Below, in pieces: positions 55,043 through 63,661 of a stretch of DNA of 64,000 nt. This DNA comes from an uncultured Bacteroides sp. (GTDB taxonomy: Bacteria; Bacteroidota; Bacteroidia; Bacteroidales; Bacteroidaceae). Numbering within the stretch: the first letter of the stretch is position 1; each line of letters starts with the position of its first letter. Made by a program: the position numbers and the translations under genes. The notes beneath the pieces were generated by a model. It was not told the DNA's origin, ran no database searches, and was given only the letters and a program-made list of their open reading frames with translations. Where the stretch lies: the NCBI GenBank assembly GCA_900555635.1, contig USLU01000002.1:62001-126000 (forward strand). The letters run 5' to 3'.

Positions 55043-58000
55043 TTATTCCGCCGCGTATTGTTTAGGAGTAAGGCCGAACTCTGCCTGAAAACATTTGGAG
55101 AAATAAGAGTGGTTGGAAAAGCCTACCATGTACATTACCTCTGCCACAGTGAACTTTTTTTGCTGTAACAGCATGGCTGCTTTCTTCATGCGGATGGACT
55201 TGACATATTCCACCGGAGTCATTCCCGTCAACTGTTTAAGTTTGCGATACATCTGCTTGTTGTTAGTCGCCGTCCAGTCACAAAGTGCATTCACATTCAA
55301 TTCGGAATCCGAGATATGTTCTTCTATCAGGCGAGTGACATTAGCCAGAAATTTCTCATCATAAGAAACAGCTTCTATCTCTTTCGGAGTTGCCAGTACT
55401 TCCATACGCGCTTTCGCTTCATGAGTCTGTTTAGTGGAAAGCAGTTGTTCCACTCTCAAAAGCAGGATGTCAGGTTCGAAAGGTTTGGCTATGAATGCAT
55501 CGATATGCAATTGTATGCTTTCTAGTTCCGTCTCCTTATCACTTTTCGCGGTGAGTAGAATGACAGGAATGGTAGAGGTTGGAACATGTTTCTTTAAGCG
55601 ACGTACCATTTCAAGTCCATCCATGATGGGCATCATCACATCTGAAATAATTAAATCCGGCAACATTTCCATGGCAAGTTCCAACGCTGTCTTGCCGTTT
55701 TCTGCTACAAGGCAACGATATTTAGAATGTAGAATCTGATGGATGAATTCAGCTACTTCGTCATTGTCATCTACAATCAGTATAAGGGGAGCATCAGGCA
55801 TCAACGCATCCGGTGAAGAATCCGCCGGCTCCATACGTTCAGTCTGTACTTTACCGGCAACCGGCAAAGTCAAGGTTACAGAGGTACCTGTATCCTCTAC
55901 CGATATCAGTTTTACACTACCGCCATGCAGTTCCGTATAGGTTTTTACCAAATAAAGACCAATTCCCGTCCCTTCCTTCTTTCCTGCTGTTTTGGGTGAT
56001 TGGAAAAAACGTTGGAAAATATATGGCTGATCTTGATTAGGAATTCCGATACCAGTATCAGATACTGAAATACACACTTCATTTCTTTCCTCAAACATTT
56101 CTAAAGAGAGGCTGACAGTTCCGCCCTCCGGTGTATATTTCACTGCATTGGACAAAAGATTATCCAATACAGACTCCAACTTGATTGCATCCATCTGAAC
56201 GTAAACTTTCTCCCGGTTCGTATGAAAACCGTATATAAGCTGCTTCTCTTTCGTCTTTCCTTCCGTATAAAGAGCAAGCAGGTTGCGTGCAAAAGAAACC
56301 AGCTCTATCTGTGACAAAATCAATAAAGCACTGTTACCGCTATCCACCCGGTTAAAATCCAAACCTTGATGAATCAATGAATTCAATTTCATGGCATTAC
56401 GTTGAACCTGCTCCAACTCCTTCTTTTCCTGCTGGTTTTTTATTTCCGGCAGCATCTTACTGATAGGAGCGATAATCATGCTCAAAGGTGTCTTAAGGTC
56501 ATGGGAAAGATTGGTGAAAAATTCCAGCTTGGCACGCGACTGTTCCAAAATCTTCTCTTTCTCCAAACGTTCCAGTTTCAAGCGGTTCTTTACACGGAAA
56601 AAGTTTATAGTCCAAACGATCAAGACGCAACATAGCAAGATGTAAAATGCCTTTGCCCAATGAGTATAATACCACGGCGGAAGAATATGGACATCCAAAC
56701 GGTATATATTTTCAGAAGGTTTGCCATAAGAGTCTAATTTGCTTGCTACCAATCGATAATTTCCATAATCCAAGTTATTATAAGTGATGCGGTTTACATT
56801 GGGAGGCAAAAGACTCCATTCATGATCGACTCCCTCCAGACGATACACAATCCTGCTCTTTTCTTCCCGTGAATAAGGCAAATCGGAAAGTACAAAAGCA
56901 AGGTTATTCTGGTTATGATTTAATTTTATCAGCTCCACATGACGAATGCTCTGACCGACTTGTTCCCCATCAGACGGATAAAGCCGGTTGTTCACATAAA
57001 GGGCGGTCAACAATAACGGTTGTTCAGGATATTCCGCCAACAATACATCGGGAGAAGAAACAGCAAAGCCGTCTGCCGTGCCCAAGTATAATTCATTTTC
57101 TTTGTTGTCGAAAAACATGCCGGTAAATCGCCTGTCGGTAATACTTAGGCGGCGTACTTCCAATGTATGTTGATCTACTACCCAAAATCCATCGGTAGTA
57201 GATATCCATATTTTCCCGTCTGCCTCTATCATGGAAAGCACTTCATAATGATTGAAAGCGTCAAACGGCAAAACCTTTATATCATCCGAAGGAGTCACCC
57301 GCATAACTCCACCGGGAAAACCGATCCAAACGCAGCCATCTTCGGTACACAGGATATAATCGGGCCTTTGTTCTCCTACGAACTTTCCGGCAGCAACAGG
57401 AGTGATTTTAGAAGCAGAAGGATTTATTTTATCAATGCACTTGGCACTGCTAAGCAATGCCAACACATTTCCCTGATGGTCGGGAATCATTTGATTGATG
57501 AACATACCAGACAAACCATTGTGTATGGAATAAGTTTTTTCAGCAACATACGGTTGTATGCCGGAATGTATCAGTTTATGCTTATCCACCACAAAAATCC
57601 CTCCCAAGCAGGTAGCTATCCATAATTTTCCTTCTTTATCTTCGAAAAGAGTGTATGCCCAGTTGGCATTATATCGACGAGTACTATCCACTATACTATA
57701 AGAGACAAACTGACGGCTATCTTCATCATAACGGCTGATGCTACCGTCCGTTGCCACCCAAAGTTGCCCGTCACGGTCCTCATACAGTTGACGTACCCGG
57801 TTATGGGACAAAGGGTATTTCTTGTCTCCCATCTTATACCAAGTAACCTCTTTATTTTTTCCAGTTGTCTGCATTTCGGAGCTTTCCTTCGCAGAAAACG
57901 TAAAACGGATAAGTCCATTTGTCCCGCCAAACCAAAAATTTCCATGTACATCGCGCAACATGGAATAAAATTGGTTCCCTTCTCCGGTCCCGGTAATGCG

Positions 58001-58993
58001 TGATATTGGAATATAGTGCAATGCCTCTTTACAACGAGACATGGATATACCATAATCCGTTCCTAACCAAATGTTCTGCTCCCGATCGGCATAGATGGTC
58101 CAAACAATGTTATTGGACAAGGATTGAAGGTTTCGAGAATCATGTACCACATGTTGCAGAGGTACATCTTCCCGATATATATACAAACCATTATCTGTTC
58201 CTACAAGTAACCGCCCATATCCATCCAGTACCATCGATTTAACAGAATTATCATGAAAAGCATCGATCCGCTGTATTTGTCCGTCAGCAGGAGTATATTT
58301 AAAGAGGCAACCTTCCGTACCTATCCAAATACATTTCCTCACCGTATCTTCCAGCAGAGAATTAACAAACAAATTACTTTTGTTCCGGCTAGTGGGAAGC
58401 TCGATAGATTCAAAGTGTCCGGTAGAGGGAATGTAGCGGCAACAGCCATTATAGGTACCGACGTAGAGTTGGTGATCTGAAGAACAGATCAGAGAATAAA
58501 TGGTCTGGTGTGGAAGCCCCTCCTTTACAAGAGATATTTTATGGGTACGCGGATGATAAGTGTATAGCCCGTTTAAAGTTCCCAACCACAGTAGCCCATC
58601 GTACATCACCAGCGCACGGATGTCTGTGGGGAAATCGACTTCCCTATCTTCATAAGTATCCGTCTGGTAATTATAAATCAAGAGACCATTATCTGCTCCC
58701 AGATAAAGATAAGTACTGTCTATGACTTCTCCACAATAAATACGTGTATTGCTACGTTCACCAAAAATGAAATGCGGCTGGGTAGAGTAACCGTCATAAC
58801 TGAACAGCCCCTTATTGGAACCTATCCATATCAATCCTTGGGTATCTTGCAGGAAACAACTGATGACGGATGCTTCCGTCCCCAGACTAATGTTTTCAAA
58901 CAGCTTGTAATCGGGCTTCTGAGCACTCATACGGCAAGGAGATATTGCCTGTAACAGAATAAAAAGGAAAAAGATATATCTGTGCATACCCAA
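55043..58993 (-). CDS. Hybrid two-component system sensor/regulator (HTCS) of the galactan PUL
   Basis: 1316 residues; start at 58993 or 58987. A signal peptide (FFLFILLQAISPC) leads a periplasmic sensor with many Reg_prop propeller repeats (LIWIGSNKGLFSYDG, LLWLGTLNGLYTYHP, NIWLGTDYGISM) and a Y_Y_Y domain (YRLEGVDHEWSLLPPN). After one membrane helix (about 788) come a histidine kinase (His in LSHDLKTPL, about 831; ATPase GTGIGLYLVK), a receiver (Asp in ISDVMMPIMDG, about 1118) and a C-terminal AraC-type DNA-binding domain (MTPVEYVKSIRMKKAAMLL, NHSYFSKCFQAEFGLTPKQY). It should sense galacto-oligosaccharide and activate the SusC operon. By position it equals BT4673. Confidence 0.97.
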   Translation of the reverse strand: MGMHRYIFFLFILLQAISPCRMSAQKPDYKLFENISLGTEASVISCFLQDTQGLIWIGSNKGLFSYDGYSTQPHFIFGERSNTRIYCGEVIDSTYLYLGADNGLLIYNYQTDTYEDREVDFPTDIRALVMYDGLLWLGTLNGLYTYHPRTHKISLVKEGLPHQTIYSLICSSDHQLYVGTYNGCCRYIPSTGHFESIELPTSRNKSNLFVNSLLEDTVRKCIWIGTEGCLFKYTPADGQIQRIDAFHDNSVKSMVLDGYGRLLVGTDNGLYIYREDVPLQHVVHDSRNLQSLSNNIVWTIYADREQNIWLGTDYGISMSRCKEALHYIPISRITGTGEGNQFYSMLRDVHGNFWFGGTNGLIRFTFSAKESSEMQTTGKNKEVTWYKMGDKKYPLSHNRVRQLYEDRDGQLWVATDGSISRYDEDSRQFVSYSIVDSTRRYNANWAYTLFEDKEGKLWIATCLGGIFVVDKHKLIHSGIQPYVAEKTYSIHNGLSGMFINQMIPDHQGNVLALLSSAKCIDKINPSASKITPVAAGKFVGEQRPDYILCTEDGCVWIGFPGGVMRVTPSDDIKVLPFDAFNHYEVLSMIEADGKIWISTTDGFWVVDQHTLEVRRLSITDRRFTGMFFDNKENELYLGTADGFAVSSPDVLLAEYPEQPLLLTALYVNNRLYPSDGEQVGQSIRHVELIKLNHNQNNLAFVLSDLPYSREEKSRIVYRLEGVDHEWSLLPPNVNRITYNNLDYGNYRLVASKLDSYGKPSENIYRLDVHILPPWYYTHWAKAFYILLCCVLIVWTINFFRVKNRLKLERLEKEKILEQSRAKLEFFTNLSHDLKTPLSMIIAPISKMLPEIKNQQEKKELEQVQRNAMKLNSLIHQGLDFNRVDSGNSALLILSQIELVSFARNLLALYTEGKTKEKQLIYGFHTNREKVYVQMDAIKLESVLDNLLSNAVKYTPEGGTVSLSLEMFEERNEVCISVSDTGIGIPNQDQPYIFQRFFQSPKTAGKKEGTGIGLYLVKTYTELHGGSVKLISVEDTGTSVTLTLPVAGKVQTERMEPADSSPDALMPDAPLILIVDDNDEVAEFIHQILHSKYRCLVAENGKTALELAMEMLPDLIISDVMMPIMDGLEMVRRLKKHVPTSTIPVILLTAKSDKETELESIQLHIDAFIAKPFEPDILLLRVEQLLSTKQTHEAKARMEVLATPKEIEAVSYDEKFLANVTRLIEEHISDSELNVNALCDWTATNNKQMYRKLKQLTGMTPVEYVKSIRMKKAAMLLQQKKFTVAEVMYMVGFSNHSYFSKCFQAEFGLTPKQYAAE

Positions 58994-59017
58994 GGTTATA
59001 TTAATAAAAGGTCAGGA

Positions 59018-59025
59018 CAAAGATA
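59018..59025 (-). promoter_or_regulatory. -7 promoter element for the hybrid regulator
   Basis: TATCTTTG on the minus strand, 24 bp before the ATG at 58993. Confidence 0.5.
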
Positions 59026-59095
59026 AACTTTCTCTGTACAAATTCCATGCAGTCCATCGAAAAATTGCCCAAACAGGTTATTTTATCGACAAACC

Positions 59096-59107
59096 GCAAT
59101 CGTTTGC
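59096..59107. promoter_or_regulatory. Operator-like palindrome, copy C, upstream of the LacI gene
   Basis: GCAATCGTTTGC, the exact reverse complement of copy B at 44821-44832. A further TTGCAA lies 7 bp on (59114-59119). It is centred 65 bp upstream of the TATTTTTG box at 59163-59170 in the divergent gap between the hybrid regulator and the LacI gene, so self-regulation is likely. Confidence 0.65.
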
Positions 59108-59162
59108 ACAAACTTGCAATCCGATAAGTTTCAATAGATAACCATTATTTACCTTATTCCAT

Positions 59163-59202
59163 TATTTTTGCAAATAGTTTTATGAAGTTTACCTTATCTT
59201 TG
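59163..59202 (+). promoter_or_regulatory. Two candidate -7 promoter elements for the LacI gene
   Basis: TATTTTTG (59163-59170) and TATCTTTG (59195-59202) both match TAnnTTTG and lie 55 and 23 bp before the ATG. The first has the palindrome at the same 65-66 bp distance as the two other copies; the second is the closer consensus match. Confidence 0.5.
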
Positions 59203-59225
59203 AAGCCGAAAAACAAATCATACTC

Positions 59226-60230
59226 ATGAATAAACCGCAGATAACCATCAAGGATATTGCCCGTGCATTGAACGTCTCTCCTTCTACCGTATCGAGAGCA
59301 CTCAAAGATAATCCGGATATCAGCCAGGAAACCCGTGACCTTATCCATAGCTATGCACGCGAACATAATTATAAGCCTAATGTACTTGCCGTCAACCTGC
59401 GTGCCAGCCGTAGTAACACTATCGGAGTCATCGTTCCGCAACTGGTACACCATTTTTTCTCGTGCGTATTGAGCGGCATTGAGAAGTCGGCGGCCGAAGC
59501 CGGTTATAATATCATTGTAGCCCAAAGCAATGAATCATACGAGCAGGAAGTAAAGATTGTACATTCTTTCCTTGCCGCCCGTGTCTGCGGAGTGATCGCC
59601 TCTTTAGCTAAAGATACTGCCCAATACGACCATTACCAGGAGTTACTGCAAAACAATATTTCCATCGTCTTCTACGACCGCATCTGTACAGGACTGAAGA
59701 CCGAGCGCGTGGTGGTAGATGATTATGCAGGTTCCTTTGCGGCCGTAGAATACATGATACAAACCGGTTGTAAACGCATTCTTTTCTATGGTGCTTCCCC
59801 ACATCTGGAGATTACCAAGAACCGTCGGAATGGTTATCTGGATGCCATGAAAAAATATAAGATTCCAGTAGATGACAGCATGATACTACTCTGTGACACC
59901 CGCGAGCGTGCCATTGCACTGACTCCCGACTTACTGGAAAGTGCAAACCGGCCTGACGGTTTCTTTGCCATCAATGATGAAACGGCATCGGGTATTCTCT
60001 ATGCCTGCAAACTGGTAGGCGTGAAAGTTCCCGACGAGGTATCTATCTGCGGATTCACTGACGGCGCCATTGCACAGAGTACCGATCCTAAGCTGACCAC
60101 TGTGGAACAACATGGCGAGGAAGTAGGCAAAAGTGCTTTCAGCATCTTGGTAGATAAACTGGAAGGGAAAGAAAAAAGCGTCAATAAGATTGTACGTACC
60201 AATTTGGTAGTAAGAGGAACAACAAAATAA
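59226..60230 (+). CDS. LacI-family transcriptional regulator
   Basis: 334 residues. The N-terminal helix-turn-helix (ITIKDIARALNVSPSTVSRALKDNPDIS) with the hinge KPNVLAVNLRASRSNTIGVIVP is classic LacI/GalR. The periplasmic-binding-protein-like effector domain follows (HFFSCVLSGIEKSAAEAGYNIIVAQS, VSICGFTDGAIAQSTDPKLTTVEQHGEEVG). It senses a sugar or sugar phosphate in the cytoplasm. An MFS sugar importer follows 24 bp downstream. A palindrome that fits a LacI operator occurs upstream of this gene, the alpha-glucan SusC and the BACON-GH13 gene, so these are its probable targets. Confidence 0.96.
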   Translation: MNKPQITIKDIARALNVSPSTVSRALKDNPDISQETRDLIHSYAREHNYKPNVLAVNLRASRSNTIGVIVPQLVHHFFSCVLSGIEKSAAEAGYNIIVAQSNESYEQEVKIVHSFLAARVCGVIASLAKDTAQYDHYQELLQNNISIVFYDRICTGLKTERVVVDDYAGSFAAVEYMIQTGCKRILFYGASPHLEITKNRRNGYLDAMKKYKIPVDDSMILLCDTRERAIALTPDLLESANRPDGFFAINDETASGILYACKLVGVKVPDEVSICGFTDGAIAQSTDPKLTTVEQHGEEVGKSAFSILVDKLEGKEKSVNKIVRTNLVVRGTTK

Positions 60231-60254
60231 ATTTTAAATACCATAATTATAACC

Positions 60255-61631
60255 ATGAAAGTAAAACCCGATTTAAGTTTTTGGAAGCTGTGGAATATCA
60301 GCTTTGGCTTTTTTGGCGTACAGATTGCGTATGCCCTGCAAAGTGCAAATATTAGCCGAATTTTCTCAACCTTAGGTGCAGACCCGCATAATTTAAGTTA
60401 CTTCTGGATACTACCCCCTTTGGCAGGTATCATCGTACAACCAATAGTAGGGGCTGCCAGTGATAAGACCTGGACACGCTTTGGTCGCCGTATTCCTTAT
60501 TTATTTATCGGTTCGCTTGTAGCAGTATTGGTTATGTGCCTGTTACCCAATGCCGGAAGTTTCGGCATGACGGTGAGCACAGCGATGATTTTCGGCCTGG
60601 TATCGCTGATGTTCCTCGACACTTCGGTGAATATGGCTATGCAGCCCTACAAGATGATGGTGGGCGATATGGTGAACGAGAAACAAAAAGGACTTGCCTA
60701 CTCTATCCAAAGTTTCCTGTGCAATGCAGGTAGTCTGGTGGGCTATCTGTTTCCGTTCGTTTTCGCATGGATAGGTATCAGCAACACAGCAGCACAAGGG
60801 GTTATTCCCGACTCTGTAATCTACTCGTTCTACATCGGAGCGGCCATCTTGATATTCTGCGGAATATACACTGCGGTCAAAGTGAAGGAAATGCCGCCGG
60901 CTGAGTATGCCGAGTATCATGGAATTACTGAAAAGGAAGAACATGAGAAGATTAATATGCTGAAGCTGCTCATCAAAGCTCCGAAAGCCTTCTGGACCGT
61001 GGGATTAGTACAGTTCTTCTGCTGGTTTGCCTTTATGTTTATGTGGACATATACCAATGGAAGTATAGCCTCCAATGTATTCGGTGCTCCTACTGTAGAG
61101 CATGTGGTAGACGGCATTACCAAAGTAGTACTCGATACCAAGAGCCTGCAATATCAGGAAGCTGCCAATTGGGTAGGCGTACTGTTTGCCGTACAAGCTA
61201 TCGGTTCTGTACTTTGGGCTATCTGCATTCCAATGTTCAAGGATCGCCGATTTGTTTATATGCTCAGCCTTATACTGGGAGGTGTAGGTTTCATTTCAAC
61301 TTATTTCGTACACGATCAATACACATTATTTATATCTTTCATCCTGATAGGTTGCGCATGGGCTGCCATGCTGGCATTGCCGTTCACCATCCTGACGAAC
61401 GCTTTGTCCGGCGGGCATATGGGAACATACCTGGGATTGTTTAATGGTACGATCTGTATTCCGCAAATTGTAGCTGCTACTTTAGGTGGAACTATCCTTG
61501 CCCTATTTACTCCCGAAGGTGCTTTACCTCCCGAAATAAATATGCTGGTCACTGCAGGATTTATGCTGATAATCGGTGCTGCATGCGTATTCTTTATTAA
61601 GGAGACAAAAGGCGAGGAAATAAAGCGCTGA
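60255..61631 (+). CDS. MFS/GPH-type sugar importer (maltose/sucrose-like)
   Basis: 458 residues, 12 helices. The start LWNISFGFFGVQIAYALQSANISRIFSTLGADP and SYFWILPPLAGIIVQPIVGAASDKTWTRFGRRIPYLFIG are typical of the glycoside-pentoside-hexuronide group and plant sucrose carriers, and closely related Bacteroides proteins are annotated as maltose transporters. It should move a disaccharide such as maltose across the inner membrane. It is 24 bp downstream of the LacI gene and ends in a terminator. Confidence 0.9.
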   Translation: MKVKPDLSFWKLWNISFGFFGVQIAYALQSANISRIFSTLGADPHNLSYFWILPPLAGIIVQPIVGAASDKTWTRFGRRIPYLFIGSLVAVLVMCLLPNAGSFGMTVSTAMIFGLVSLMFLDTSVNMAMQPYKMMVGDMVNEKQKGLAYSIQSFLCNAGSLVGYLFPFVFAWIGISNTAAQGVIPDSVIYSFYIGAAILIFCGIYTAVKVKEMPPAEYAEYHGITEKEEHEKINMLKLLIKAPKAFWTVGLVQFFCWFAFMFMWTYTNGSIASNVFGAPTVEHVVDGITKVVLDTKSLQYQEAANWVGVLFAVQAIGSVLWAICIPMFKDRRFVYMLSLILGGVGFISTYFVHDQYTLFISFILIGCAWAAMLALPFTILTNALSGGHMGTYLGLFNGTICIPQIVAATLGGTILALFTPEGALPPEINMLVTAGFMLIIGAACVFFIKETKGEEIKR

Positions 61632-61655
61632 ACAAGATAATCAAATTATAATAAT

Positions 61656-61690
61656 AAAGAAAGCAGGGGCATATTACTCTGCTTTCTTTT
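61656..61690 (+). terminator. Intrinsic terminator after the MFS importer
   Basis: AAAGAAAGCAG (61656-61666) pairs with CTGCTTTCTTT (61679-61689), followed by T. It closes the lacI-MFS unit. Confidence 0.85.
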
Positions 61691-61711
61691 CGTATTAACC
61701 TATTTATTTCG

Positions 61712-61719
61712 TACTTTTG
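61712..61719 (+). promoter_or_regulatory. -7 promoter element for the SusR-like gene
   Basis: TACTTTTG, 41 bp before the ATG at 61761. Confidence 0.5.
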
Positions 61720-61760
61720 CCTCAAACACTTTTTGTTTAACTTTAGGCGAACTATTGTTT

Positions 61761-63380
61761 ATGAAACGATTATTTGCGATACTTGCTATTTTGCTTGCAT
61801 CAACTTCCCTATACTGCCAAACCAATGAAATAGACTCTTTGCTACGGGTATTGGATCACTCTATTCGTAACAGATCCGAGTACTCGCAGAAACGACAGGC
61901 CGAAATTAATGCCTTAAAGCGCAAACTCCCCCTGACTCATTCGGATAAAGAACAGTTCGCCCTTTACCGGGAACTGTTTGGCAAATACCGTTCCTATCGT
62001 CTCGACTCCGCACTATGGGTTGCCAAGCAAACCGAGCAACTGGCAAACCGTATGAGTAATCCTCTATACCTGCAACTGGCCCGACTGAATATGGCAGAAG
62101 TCATGATGGGTGTAGGCATGTATAAAGAAAGTATCGAAATTCTAGAAAGTATCAATGCCCGAGTCTTGGATATAGTAGAGCTTTCTCATTACTATTATCA
62201 GTACCACCACCTCTACACCCTACTCTCAGAGTATGCTTTCTCTAATGAACTTAAAGAACAGTATCGCCGGTTGACTTACCAATATAAAGACTCCATTCTT
62301 GCCCTGAAACGTCCCGGTTCAATGGGATATATGATGATGAAAAGCGAGAAACTGCTCTATAACGAGCAGTACAACGAGGCTCTTGCCATTTTAGATAGTT
62401 GTTACCGGGTACATGTTGACAAAGGTTATAGCACGGCAATTCCATCTATCTGCCTTGCCAATGCCTACGAGCAGAAGGGAGACAAGGAGATGCAAAAGAA
62501 ATTCCTTATTATCTCTGCTATTGCGGATATACAGGCATCAACCAAAGAATATATCTCGCTATGGAAACTGGCGAATTTACTTTTTAAAGAGGGAGATATT
62601 AACCGGGCATATACCTATATAGAATGCTCCATGCAAGATGCCACTTTCTGTAATGCACGCTATCGCACGCAGGAAATCTCATCTATGATACCACTGATAA
62701 ATCAAGCATACGAAAGCAAGTTACAAAAGGAAAAAGAAAACCTGATTACTTCCTTCATTTTTACAGCCGTTTTGCTCGTCATCTTACTAATAGCTGTGAT
62801 TTACATCTATGTCCAGATGAAACGTCTGAAAGTAGCCCGCCATGCAATGAACAATCTGAACGAAGAGTTGAAGCAAATTAATGCCGATTTGCAGTCGGTG
62901 AACAATCAGTTACAGGAATCCAACCAAGTGAAGGAAGAATACATAGGCTATGTATTCAATATGTGCTCCCTCTATATTGACAAACAGGAAGAACTACGCA
63001 AACTCCTCGCCCGCAAGATTAAAGCAGGACAGATTGACGACCTATACCAAACAGTCAGTTCTACCTCTTTTGTCGCCAACGAACTAAACGAGTTCTTCTA
63101 CACCTTTGATAGTATCTTTTTGAAACTCTATCCCCGTTTTATCGAAGGTTTCAATGCCCTACTACAAGAAAGTGAGCGTATCTATCCCAAAGAAGGCGAG
63201 TTGATGACTCCTGAACTGCGAATATTTGCACTGATTCGATTAGGTATCAGCGATAGTGGTAAGATAGCCAACTTCCTGCACTATTCCGCACAGACTGTTT
63301 ACAATTACCGTCTAAAAGTAAAGAACAAGTCGTTGCTTGCAAAAGAAGAATTTATGGAGGCAGTGCAGCGAATAGGATGA
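61761..63380 (+). CDS. SusR-like membrane-spanning transcriptional regulator (DUF6377 type)
   Basis: I start at ATG 61761; an earlier TTG at 61755 adds two residues. 539 residues with signal peptide (MKRLFAILAILLASTSLYCQ), a periplasmic TPR-like sensor (LARLNMAEVMMGVGMYKESIEILESI, YNEQYNEALAILDSCYRVH), one membrane helix (about 330-352, FIFTAVLLVILLIAVIYIYV), a coiled coil (about 360-395) and a cytoplasmic C-terminal winged-HTH-like region (LRIFALIRLGISDSGKIANFLHYSAQTVYNYRLKVKN). This plan matches SusR, the maltose-sensing activator of the starch locus. A SusC gene follows 281 bp downstream on the same strand, fitting that role. The orthology is from memory. Confidence 0.8.
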   Translation: MKRLFAILAILLASTSLYCQTNEIDSLLRVLDHSIRNRSEYSQKRQAEINALKRKLPLTHSDKEQFALYRELFGKYRSYRLDSALWVAKQTEQLANRMSNPLYLQLARLNMAEVMMGVGMYKESIEILESINARVLDIVELSHYYYQYHHLYTLLSEYAFSNELKEQYRRLTYQYKDSILALKRPGSMGYMMMKSEKLLYNEQYNEALAILDSCYRVHVDKGYSTAIPSICLANAYEQKGDKEMQKKFLIISAIADIQASTKEYISLWKLANLLFKEGDINRAYTYIECSMQDATFCNARYRTQEISSMIPLINQAYESKLQKEKENLITSFIFTAVLLVILLIAVIYIYVQMKRLKVARHAMNNLNEELKQINADLQSVNNQLQESNQVKEEYIGYVFNMCSLYIDKQEELRKLLARKIKAGQIDDLYQTVSSTSFVANELNEFFYTFDSIFLKLYPRFIEGFNALLQESERIYPKEGELMTPELRIFALIRLGISDSGKIANFLHYSAQTVYNYRLKVKNKSLLAKEEFMEAVQRIG

Positions 63381-63459
63381 CACTTCCAAACTCCTATTCC
63401 TGTTACTTGCATCTACTTTTTCCATCCAACCATAAAAACGCAACAGACTACATATCAGC

Positions 63460-63473
63460 ATATTGCGCAATAT
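63460..63473. promoter_or_regulatory. Perfect 14-bp palindrome upstream of SusC
   Basis: ATATTGCGCAATAT, centred 73 bp upstream of the SusC -7 box at 63536. It is a candidate regulator site, of different sequence from the three GCAA...TTGC copies. Confidence 0.4.
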
Positions 63474-63513
63474 ACTATTCTACTTTCATCTACTTTGCAC
63501 TTCTCCTACCCTA

Positions 63514-63604
63514 TTCTACCTTACAAATTCACCTCTATCTTTGCCACAGAAATTAAAGTTAACAAAAAGTCATTTTTTTAGGTAGAAGAAAGAGTAAGGT
63601 AGAA
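63514..63604. repeat. TCTAC/GTAGA repeats and inverted pair around the SusC promoter
   Basis: TTCTACCTTAC (63514-63524) and its exact reverse complement (63594-63604) flank the -7 box. More copies of TCTAC lie at 63412, 63479 and 63489, and GTAGA at 63582. They could be binding sites of the SusR-like protein encoded just upstream. Confidence 0.5.
63536..63543 (+). promoter_or_regulatory. -7 promoter element for the SusC gene at 63662
   Basis: TATCTTTG, about 118 bp before the ATG, implying a leader of about 110 nt that contains AATTAAAGTTAACAA (63551-63565). Confidence 0.5.
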
Positions 63605-63661
63605 AGATTGATAAGGGATAACACGTACGAAACTTTTTTATTAACAACTTATAGACATCTT

